A stretch of 6,317 bases of DNA from CBFDBF01 sp050295355 (lineage in GTDB: Bacteria; Pseudomonadota; Gammaproteobacteria; Chromatiales; Chromatiaceae), in assembly GCA_050295355.1 (NCBI GenBank), contig JBNKPL010000115.1, positions 1-6,317 of the forward strand. The letters are read 5' to 3'. Under the pieces are notes generated by a model. That model made no database searches. It had not been told where the DNA came from and saw nothing but the letters and a program-made list of their open reading frames with translations. Position 1 is the stretch's first letter. Each line of letters opens with the position of its first letter. Below are positions 1 to 6,317 of this stretch, one piece after another. The position numbers and the translations under genes were made by a program.

Positions 1-52
1 GGGATGACTTTATGTTGGCTTGGTTGTCCGCTGCCGCCCGGTGGAGGGCTAT

Positions 53-1117
53 TTACTGGTGATAGGGCACGCTCAGCTCATGCACCGCCTCAACCAGGGC
101 GGCGGCGTGGTCCGGATTTACGTCCGGGTGGATGCCGTGGCCCAGGTTGAAGACGTGGCCGGGGCCGTGGCCGTAGCTGTCCAGCACCCGGCCTACCTCT
201 TCACGGATTCGTTGCGGTGAGGAGTAGAGGATGCAGGGGTCGAGGTTGCCCTGCAGGGCCACCTGGTCGCGCACCATCACGCGGGCGTCGGAGAGGTCGG
301 TGGTCCAGTCCACGCCGAGGGCGTCGCAGCCGCTTTCGGCCATGCGGCCCAGCCACTGGCCGCCGCCCTTGGTGAACAGGATCACGGGCACCTTGCGGCC
401 TTCGCTCTCGCGGGTCAGGCCGCTAATGATCTTTTCCATGTAGGCGAGGGAGAACTGCTCATACTCGCGCGGACCGAGCACGCCGCCCCAGGTATCGAAA
501 ATCATGGCCGCCTGGGCGCCCGCCGCGATCTGGGCGTTGAGGTAGCTGGTTACGGATTCGGCCACGGTGGTGAGCAGCTGGTGCATCAGGTCCGGGCGCT
601 CGTAGAGCATGCCCTTGGATTTGGCGAAGTTCTTGGTGCTGCCGCCCTCCACCATGTAGGTGGCCAGGGTCCAGGGGCTGCCGGAAAATCCGATCAGGGG
701 CACGCGGCCGTCCAACTCCTGGCGGATGGTGCGCACCGCGTCCATGACGTAGCCCAGGTCCTGTTCGGCATCGGGTACGCCGAGGGCCTTCACCGCCGCC
801 TCGTCCTGTACCGGGCGCTCGAAACGCGGCCCCTCGCCCTCGCTGAAATAGAGCCCCAGCCCCATGGCGTCGGGGATGGTGAGGATATCGGAAAAGAGGA
901 TGGCGGCATCCAGCGGGAACCGCTCCAGGGGCTGGATGGTCACCTCGCAGGCCAGCTCGGGATTTTTGCACAGGTCCATGAAGCTGCCCGCCTGGGCGCG
1001 GGTAGCGCGGTATTCCGGCAGGTAGCGGCCCGCCTGGCGCATCATCCAGACCGGGGTGATATCAACGGGTTCGCGCAGCAGGGCGCGGAGGAAACGATCA
1101 TTTTTCAGGGCGGCCAC
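53..1117 (-). CDS. hemE: Uroporphyrinogen decarboxylase HemE
   Basis: This soluble cytoplasmic enzyme decarboxylates the four acetate side chains of uroporphyrinogen III to give coproporphyrinogen III in heme and tetrapyrrole synthesis. The 354-residue product has the usual family length. It carries the N-terminal signature PVWMMRQAGRYLPEY (residues 22-36, with substrate-binding Arg27 and Arg31), the FSDILT segment with the key Asp77, ATYMVEGG with Tyr154, and the C-terminal FNLGHGI with His327. These match the residues known as functional in the family, so it should be active. The start is GTG at 1115-1117. The protein then begins M-AALKNDRFLRALLREPVD, aligning with the E. coli N-terminus from memory, and AAGGA lies 9 bases upstream (minus strand, 1127-1131). 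In many Gammaproteobacteria hemE directly follows gltBD; here a diguanylate cyclase gene and a 350-base gap intervene, so it probably has its own promoter. No obvious terminator is visible in the 52 bases after the stop. Confidence 0.98.
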   Translation of the reverse strand: MAALKNDRFLRALLREPVDITPVWMMRQAGRYLPEYRATRAQAGSFMDLCKNPELACEVTIQPLERFPLDAAILFSDILTIPDAMGLGLYFSEGEGPRFERPVQDEAAVKALGVPDAEQDLGYVMDAVRTIRQELDGRVPLIGFSGSPWTLATYMVEGGSTKNFAKSKGMLYERPDLMHQLLTTVAESVTSYLNAQIAAGAQAAMIFDTWGGVLGPREYEQFSLAYMEKIISGLTRESEGRKVPVILFTKGGGQWLGRMAESGCDALGVDWTTDLSDARVMVRDQVALQGNLDPCILYSSPQRIREEVGRVLDSYGHGPGHVFNLGHGIHPDVNPDHAAALVEAVHELSVPYHQ

Positions 1118-1126
1118 GAACTCTGT

Positions 1127-1131
1127 TCCTT
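1127..1131 (-). promoter_or_regulatory. Ribosome binding site of hemE (AAGGA)
   Basis: The minus strand reads AAGGA, then 9 bases, then GTG. This supports the non-ATG start at 1117. The homologous N-terminus MAALKNDR also begins at this codon, so the two lines of evidence agree. Confidence 0.7.
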
Positions 1132-1160
1132 ATCTCTTTTATGAATGGAATTGGCCCGGA

Positions 1161-1166
1161 ATTGTA
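1161..1166 (-). promoter_or_regulatory. hemE: Candidate -10 box of a hemE promoter (TACAAT)
   Basis: The minus strand has TACAAT, one mismatch from TATAAT, 44 bases before the hemE GTG, which would give a leader of roughly 35-40 bases. No good TTGACA-like -35 box lies 16-18 bases upstream; the sequence there resembles GTGAGG. The call rests on the -10 hexamer and its position, so it is tentative. An activator-dependent promoter would fit the weak -35. Confidence 0.35.
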
Positions 1167-1245
1167 CACTGAAACGGGTTCGGCCTCACTGGCAGGAGGC
1201 CCATGGCGGCCCTCCCATCCTGCATGAAAAGTAGGCCTATCAGCG

Positions 1246-1260
1246 CAATCGCGGCGATTG
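1246..1260. promoter_or_regulatory. Possible operator: dyad CAATCGC-G-GCGATTG
   Basis: Two perfect 7-base arms are centred on a single base, 129-143 bases before the hemE start codon. The one-base centre is poor for an RNA hairpin but suits a dimeric DNA-binding protein. I do not recognise the motif as the site of a specific regulator. In GC-rich DNA a dyad of this size can arise by chance, so the call is weak. Confidence 0.2.
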
Positions 1261-1283
1261 GGGCCGGATTCATTCTCTTTAGC

Positions 1284-1310
1284 CACAGAGTTCACGGAGG
1301 GCACGGAGAT
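1284..1310. repeat. Dispersed-type repeat with 9-base periodicity (CACRGAGNN x3)
   Basis: Three consecutive 9-base units begin at 1284, 1293 and 1302: CACAGAGTT, CACGGAGGG, CACGGAGAT. They are followed by AAAACACTTTGGGTACTGG. I know this pattern (CCACAGAG..CACGGAG..CACGGAGA then AAAA) as an interspersed intergenic repeat in many proteobacterial genomes. It often produces spurious annotated peptides resembling SHRVHGGHG or its antisense SVPSVNSVAKE, and both are readable here. The repeat may extend to about 1340. Its function is unknown to me. Confidence 0.65.
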
Positions 1311-1346
1311 AAAACACTTTGGGTACTGGTAGTTATAAACCGACAT

Positions 1347-1410
1347 AGGGCGGGGCCCTGCCCCGCCGTTCCTGGCAGGGCGCATATCTGGTGGGGCAGG
1401 GCCCCACCCT
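1347..1410. repeat. REP/BIME-like pair of inverted GC-rich palindromes
   Basis: Two 21-base units face each other across a 22-base spacer. Unit 1 (1347-1367) is AGG followed by hairpin GGCGGGGC-CCT-GCCCCGCC, sharing its first two G's. Unit 2 (1390-1410) has hairpin GGTGGGGC-AGG-GCCCCACC followed by CT. The reverse complement of unit 2 matches unit 1 at 19 of 21 positions. The two differences lie opposite each other in the stem (C-G in one, T-A in the other), so both keep perfect 8-base stems. This is the architecture of REP/BIME elements. The pair sits downstream of the cyclase gene and could protect mRNA ends or attenuate transcription, but no T-run follows either hairpin. Confidence 0.6.
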
Positions 1411-1467
1411 GCGCTTTACGGCGATTTGACGGCCGATGCGGAAAGCGATGAGGCCGTAGCTTGTGGC

Positions 1468-3330
1468 TTAGTACGACTCGTCCTCGTTCCACATGTCCTG
1501 GGTGAAACGGAGCACCTTGTTGCGGCCCGTCTCCTTGGCCCGGTACAGGGCCACGTCGGCGTATTTGACCACTTGCCAGAAGGTGGCGCTGTCTTCGGGA
1601 TACCCGGCCACACCGATGGAGAGGGTCTTTTTCAGCACCGCGCTGGTGACCTGGATGCTGGTCTCCTCCACCTTGGCGCGGATCTTCTCCGCCAGCACGA
1701 AACCCTCTTCCGGCCCCGTATCCCGCAGCAGGATCAGGAACTCCTCGCCGCCGTAGCGGATCACCAGGTCGGAGCTGCGCACCTCCTCTTTCAGCAGCCG
1801 GGCCAGCAGCTTGATCACGGCGTCGCCCGACTCGTGGCCATAGGTGTCGTTGACCTGCTTGAAGTAGTCCAGGTCCGCCATCAGCACGGTGAAATGGCTC
1901 TTCTGCCGGTCGGTGTAGGTGGTGAGGGTGTCCACATACTCCTGCAGGAAGCGGCGGTTGTGCAGCCCGGTCATGGGATCGCGCAGGGCGGTCTCGCGCA
2001 GGGTATTCATCAGCCGCTTGGCCTCCAGCACGGGCGCCGCCTCGCGCAGATAGACCTGGATGAAGGGGGACATCTTGCACGCCAGCACCTGCTGGTCCGG
2101 ATCGGTCACCACCTGCACGATGCTGCCCACCGATCCGGACTGGATCATGGGGAAGCACATATGCACGGCGCTGGGATGCTCCTTCGGCGGCTCAAAGGCG
2201 GTGCAGATGCCGGGGAAGCTGATGCCGTCCACCATGTGGCCGGTCCGCTTGGCGCGGCAGGCGTCGCCGCGGCCCAGGATCTGCGGATCGCACCAGCGGC
2301 AGTCCGCCCCCATCTGCCCGTCCACGATCATGGGTTGCAGCTTGTTCTTGCCCTCCACCACTTCATAGATGGAAAAGAATTCCACCAGAAAATCTTCCTG
2401 CATCACCAGGGAAAGACGCTTATAGACCTCCTCCTTGGTCTCGTCCTCCTCGATGGCCTGCTTGAAGTAGGAGACATCCTCCAGGCTGTCCACCATCTCA
2501 ATGGTGGTGGCCAACTGGTTGGTGCCAAGGGCGTGGTCGTAGCGGATCAGCCGAACCACCTTCTCGACAATATTGTTCAGCCCGTTGTTGAGCAGGATCA
2601 TGAGGACGTTGAGGTCTTTGGCGATCTGACCCACCTCGTCGTCGGTCTGGTGTTGCAGCCGGGCCGAAAAATCACCGCTCCGTGCGCAGGCCACCGCCTC
2701 GCTCACCTGGCTCGCGGTTTCGATCAGGGGCCGGATCAGGCGCCGGGAAAAGAGCATGGACACGACGATGAAAAAACCCACCACCGACGCCATCAGTACG
2801 ATGGTCAGAATGGCCTTGTTGCGTTGATCGCCGATATGGATCTGGAGGCTGACCGCGCCCAGCACATCCCCTACCTTTACCTGATGGCACTGGGTGCACT
2901 GCAGATCGCCCTGGGCCTGGGCCACATAGGGAATAGTAGCCCGAAACACCGGCCCATCGTCGGTATCCTTTAATCCGAAATAGGGCTTGCCTGAGGCGAC
3001 CACCCGGTCATCAATCTCGTCACGCGCCGTCTCCAGTTGCAGCCCGGGACCGAACTGGGTGACCACACCCGGACCCCGCACCACCCGCACGTCCGTCAGT
3101 TTCCCCACCGCCCGGAGCCGCGACATAAAGCTCTCGCGCTTGGCGATGGTGCCGTTCACCATGGACTCGGTAAGATGCACGCGCACGATCTCGGCCGCCA
3201 TACGGGCCTGATCTTCCGCGGTCTTGAGGGAAAAATGCCGGAAGGAGTAGGAACTCACCGCCACCAGTGTCACCACCAGTAGCCCCGTAAGCACTACAAA
3301 GAAGACGTTTGTTTTTTTTCTCAAACCCAT
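1468..3330 (-). CDS. Membrane-bound diguanylate cyclase with periplasmic heme-c sensor, HAMP, cysteine-rich GAF-like and GGDEF domains
   Basis: The predicted inner-membrane sensor makes cyclic di-GMP from two GTP. Of 620 residues, 8-28 form the first membrane helix. Residues 29-172 are a periplasmic PAS/Cache-like domain ending in CTQCH (145-149), a covalent c-heme attachment motif. Residues 173-194 are the second helix, and about 195-250 a HAMP domain (Pro201, DEVG 230-233). Residues about 298-430 look GAF-like and carry Cys344, 347, 358, 376, 392 and 418. The GGDEF domain (about 441-612) has GGEEF at 527-531, metal ligands Asp486 and Glu529, base contacts Asn494 and Asp503, and the inhibitory site RSSD at 518-521, five residues before GGEEF. 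It therefore looks catalytically active and product-inhibited. Start ATG has AGGGG 7 bases upstream. No EAL domain follows. The heme suggests redox, NO or oxygen sensing; the ligand is inferred only. Confidence 0.95.
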   Translation of the reverse strand: MGLRKKTNVFFVVLTGLLVVTLVAVSSYSFRHFSLKTAEDQARMAAEIVRVHLTESMVNGTIAKRESFMSRLRAVGKLTDVRVVRGPGVVTQFGPGLQLETARDEIDDRVVASGKPYFGLKDTDDGPVFRATIPYVAQAQGDLQCTQCHQVKVGDVLGAVSLQIHIGDQRNKAILTIVLMASVVGFFIVVSMLFSRRLIRPLIETASQVSEAVACARSGDFSARLQHQTDDEVGQIAKDLNVLMILLNNGLNNIVEKVVRLIRYDHALGTNQLATTIEMVDSLEDVSYFKQAIEEDETKEEVYKRLSLVMQEDFLVEFFSIYEVVEGKNKLQPMIVDGQMGADCRWCDPQILGRGDACRAKRTGHMVDGISFPGICTAFEPPKEHPSAVHMCFPMIQSGSVGSIVQVVTDPDQQVLACKMSPFIQVYLREAAPVLEAKRLMNTLRETALRDPMTGLHNRRFLQEYVDTLTTYTDRQKSHFTVLMADLDYFKQVNDTYGHESGDAVIKLLARLLKEEVRSSDLVIRYGGEEFLILLRDTGPEEGFVLAEKIRAKVEETSIQVTSAVLKKTLSIGVAGYPEDSATFWQVVKYADVALYRAKETGRNKVLRFTQDMWNEDESY

Positions 3331-3337
3331 GGTTATG

Positions 3338-3342
3338 CCCCT
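3338..3342 (-). promoter_or_regulatory. Ribosome binding site of the diguanylate cyclase gene (AGGGG)
   Basis: The minus strand reads AGGGG, 7 bases, then ATG at 3330. Together with the positively charged MGLRKK start directly before the first membrane helix, this supports the chosen start. Confidence 0.6.
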
Positions 3343-3363
3343 AAGCTGGGTTTAACACTTTCC

Positions 3364-3369
3364 CTTATA
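3364..3369 (-). promoter_or_regulatory. Candidate -10 box for the diguanylate cyclase gene (TATAAG)
   Basis: The minus strand has TATAAG, one mismatch from TATAAT, 33 bases before the ATG, in an AT-rich patch (about 3361-3420) that stands out from the GC-rich genes on either side. No recognisable -35 lies at normal spacing; the sequence there is close to AAGGAT. A second AT-rich hexamer, GATAAT, occurs at 3416-3421. The AT-rich leader supports an independent promoter, but the exact site is uncertain. Confidence 0.25.
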
Positions 3370-3426
3370 ACGGCAGCGGTTTAGGAATCCTTAGTCGATT
3401 AAAATGGATTCTCTTATTATCACCGG

Positions 3427-3446
3427 ATCGCCCCGAATCGCCCCGT
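3427..3446. repeat. Two tandem 10-base copies, ATCGCCCCGA / ATCGCCCCGT
   Basis: ATCGCCCCG occurs at 3427-3435 and again at 3437-3445, in the gap between the gltD terminator and the cyclase leader. The 10-base spacing is about one helical turn, so a binding-site pair is conceivable, but two copies of a GC-rich 9-mer are weak evidence. Confidence 0.3.
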
Positions 3447-3455
3447 GTCAGAGAC

Positions 3456-3483
3456 GGAAGCGGCCCCTGAGGGGCCGCATTCC
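3456..3483 (-). terminator. Hairpin terminator after gltD
   Basis: A perfect 8-base stem GCGGCCCC/GGGGCCGC with a 3-base loop (3460-3478) extends by GGAA/TTCC around one bulged base, giving a 12-pair stem. It begins 5 bases past the gltD stop. On the minus strand it is followed by TTCCGTCTCT, pyrimidine-rich but with only a short T content. The position and stem strength suit termination of gltBD. The weak T-run means it may be only partly effective, or act mainly as a 3' mRNA stabiliser. Confidence 0.6.
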
Positions 3484-3488
3484 AGTCA

Positions 3489-4940
3489 TTATCTGGGCAG
3501 ATCGCTCGCGCCCATCAGGTACTCGTCCACCGCCCGGGCGCACTGACGCCCCTCGCGTATGGCCCACACCACCAGGGACTGGCCGCGGCGCATGTCGCCG
3601 GCGGCGTATACGCCGTCCACGGAGGTCTTGTAGGCGCCGGCGCCCTCGGTATCCCCTTTCACGTTGCCGCGCGGGTCCAGCTCGACGCCGAGCTGCTCCA
3701 GCATCCCTTCGTGGACCGGGTGCAGGAAGCCCATGGCCAGGGTTACCAGATCGGCCTTGAGTTCGAACTCGGAGCCTTCCACCTCGGACATCTGCCAGGC
3801 GCCCTTGTCGTCCTGGTTCCACTCCACCTTGACGCAGCGGATCGCCTTGACGCGGCCGTTCTCGCCGATGAACTCCTTGGTGGCCACGCTCCACATGCGC
3901 TCGCAGCCCTCTTCGTGGGAGGAGGAGGTGCGCAGCTTGTTGGGCCAGTTGGGCCAGGTCAGCTCCTTGTTCTCTTTTTCCGGCGGCCTGGGCAGGATCT
4001 CCAGTTGGGTAACGGATTCCGCGCCGTGGCGGTTGGAGGTGCCGATGCAGTCGGAGCCGGTATCGCCGCCGCCGATCACCACCACATGCTTGCCTTTGGC
4101 GGAGATAAACTCGTCCTCGGGGATCTCATCCCCCTGCACCCGATGGCTGTTGGTCTGCAGGAACTCCAGCGCGAAATAGACCCCTTCCAGCTCGCGGCCG
4201 GGGATGGGCAGGTCACGCGGCTTCTCGGAACCGCCGGTCAATGCCACGGCGTCGTACTCTTTCAGCAACTGGTCCGCCGGGATATCCACGCCCACGTGGG
4301 TGTTGGGACGGAACTCCACCCCTTCACTGCGCATCTGGCCCATGCGGCGGTCGATGATCTTCTTGTCCAGCTTGAAATCGGGGATGCCGTAGCGCAGCAG
4401 GCCGCCGATGCGGTTGGCCTTCTCGTACAGCACCACCGCATGACCCGCGCGGGCGAGTTGCTGGGCGCAGGCCATGCCCGCGGGCCCGGAGCCCACCACC
4501 GCCACCCGCTTGCCGCTGCGGCGCGCCGGGATCTGGGGCGCGATCCAGCCCTCTTGCCAGGCACGTTCAATGATGGCGCATTCGATAGTCTTGATGGTGA
4601 CCGGGTTGTCGTCGATGTTGAGGGTGCATGCCTCCTGGCAGGGGGAGGGGCAGATGCGGCCGGTAAACTCCGGGAAATTGTTGGTGCTGTGCAGCACCTC
4701 AATGGCCCGCTTCCAGTCCTCGCGGTACACCAGGTCGTTCCAGTCCGGGATGATGTTGTTCACGGGACAGGCGTTGTGACAGAAGGGGATGCCGCAGTCC
4801 ATGCAACGCGCGCCCTGACGGTTCAGCTCCTCTTCGCTGAGGGGCAGCATGAACTCTTCAAAGTGGGTAACCCGGTCCGCGGCCGGGGCATAGGTCCGGT
4901 CCTGACGCGGAAACTCCATGAATCCTGTTGGCTTACCCAT
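3489..4940 (-). CDS. gltD: Glutamate synthase (NADPH) small subunit GltD
   Basis: This flavoprotein subunit oxidises NADPH and passes electrons through iron-sulfur clusters to GltB, which reduces 2-oxoglutarate plus glutamine to two glutamates. The 483-residue product is close to the usual length. It has the N-terminal cysteines C46xxC49xxxxC54xxxC58 and C97xxxC101xxxC105, which supply the ligands for the two 4Fe-4S clusters. The FAD-binding loop GSGPAG is at 150-155, the NADPH-binding loop GGGDTGSD at 290-297, and the FAD-contacting segment YAAGDMRRGQSLVVWAIREGR at 445-465. All signature residues are present. The ATG at 4938-4940 lies 2 bases after the gltB stop, with AAGGGGGG inside the end of gltB as ribosome binding site (10-base spacing), indicating translational coupling. 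A strong hairpin follows the stop. Related oxidoreductase subunits share this fold, but the contiguous gltB settles the assignment. Confidence 0.98.
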   Translation of the reverse strand: MGKPTGFMEFPRQDRTYAPAADRVTHFEEFMLPLSEEELNRQGARCMDCGIPFCHNACPVNNIIPDWNDLVYREDWKRAIEVLHSTNNFPEFTGRICPSPCQEACTLNIDDNPVTIKTIECAIIERAWQEGWIAPQIPARRSGKRVAVVGSGPAGMACAQQLARAGHAVVLYEKANRIGGLLRYGIPDFKLDKKIIDRRMGQMRSEGVEFRPNTHVGVDIPADQLLKEYDAVALTGGSEKPRDLPIPGRELEGVYFALEFLQTNSHRVQGDEIPEDEFISAKGKHVVVIGGGDTGSDCIGTSNRHGAESVTQLEILPRPPEKENKELTWPNWPNKLRTSSSHEEGCERMWSVATKEFIGENGRVKAIRCVKVEWNQDDKGAWQMSEVEGSEFELKADLVTLAMGFLHPVHEGMLEQLGVELDPRGNVKGDTEGAGAYKTSVDGVYAAGDMRRGQSLVVWAIREGRQCARAVDEYLMGASDLPR

Positions 4941-4942
4941 GA

Positions 4943-6317
<1,375 letters not shown>

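Larger units (their letters stand above)
1118..1467. other. 350-base intergenic region between the cyclase gene and hemE
   Basis: This gap holds no recognised protein gene. From the cyclase end towards hemE it contains: a weak 6-base stem (1429-1434 with 1452-1457) without a T-run; a pair of mutually inverted GC-rich palindromes (1347-1410); a 9-base periodic CACRGAG repeat (1284-1310); a dyad CAATCGC-G-GCGATTG (1246-1260); an imperfect stem-loop (about 1192-1223, arms GCAGGA and TCCTGC plus an inner GGAGG/CCTCC pairing); and the candidate hemE -10 box and ribosome binding site. A 44-codon open frame (1139-1273, minus) also lies here but lacks convincing support. The mix of dispersed-type repeats suggests the segment grew by repeat acquisition rather than by holding a lost gene. 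Confidence 0.8.

Noticed and set aside
1..52. Terminator or next gene start after hemE
   Set aside because: Only a 4-base stem is visible in these 52 bases, and there is too little sequence to recognise a gene.
1098..1385. 95-codon minus-strand open frame in the gap before hemE
   Set aside because: It is a translation of the palindrome pair and the CACRGAG repeat (SVPSVNSVAKE), and it overlaps the hemE start in another frame.
1284..1410. CRISPR-like array or insertion sequence remnant
   Set aside because: The repeats are 9-base tandem units and one inverted pair. There are no regular spacers, no transposase coding remnant and no clear target-site duplication.
1203..1451. 82-codon plus-strand open frame across the same gap
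   Set aside because: The SHRVHGGHG peptide is the known spurious product of the repeat, and the frame has no other support.
1429..1457. Stem ACGGCC/GGCCGT after the cyclase stop as its terminator
   Set aside because: The stem is only 6 pairs with a 17-base loop and has no T-run on the minus strand.
1426..2973. 515-codon open frame on the plus strand opposite the diguanylate cyclase
   Set aside because: The minus-strand protein has full domain signatures. The plus-strand product is a low-complexity His/Leu/Gly-rich chain typical of antisense frames in GC-rich genes.

Overview
The window is ordinary bacterial chromosome, GC-rich, with every convincing gene on the minus strand. Reading in the direction of transcription (high to low coordinates), it holds the 3' part of gltB, complete gltD, a membrane-bound diguanylate cyclase, and complete hemE. 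The gltB-gltD-hemE order is the one I know from Pseudomonas and other Gammaproteobacteria. With the protein sequences, this suggests a gammaproteobacterium. A c-type heme sensor and repeat types common in environmental sulfur- or redox-active lineages fit a free-living respiratory organism. The genus cannot be read from this sequence.

Layout: gltB (4943-6317, running off the right edge) and gltD (3489-4940) are 2 bases apart and clearly one operon, encoding the two subunits of NADPH-dependent glutamate synthase. A strong hairpin directly after gltD looks like the operon terminator. The next gap, about 158 bases, carries the leader of a 620-residue sensor protein (1468-3330). That protein has a periplasmic domain with a CxxCH heme-attachment motif, a HAMP domain, a cysteine-rich GAF-like domain and an intact GGDEF domain. 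A 350-base gap follows (1118-1467). It contains a pair of mutually inverted GC-rich palindromes, a CACRGAG-type 9-base periodic repeat, a dyad and a candidate hemE promoter. hemE (53-1117) starts at GTG and encodes uroporphyrinogen decarboxylase.

GltBD makes glutamate, the entry compound of the C5 route to tetrapyrroles, and HemE acts later in that route, so the flanking genes are metabolically linked. The cyclase appears inserted into this otherwise familiar cluster as its own transcription unit. Its two possible cofactor sites, periplasmic heme c and a cytoplasmic cysteine cluster, are the most interesting content of the window. I found no mobile element genes, CRISPR array, tRNA, rRNA or phage genes, and nothing that amounts to a new multi-gene system.
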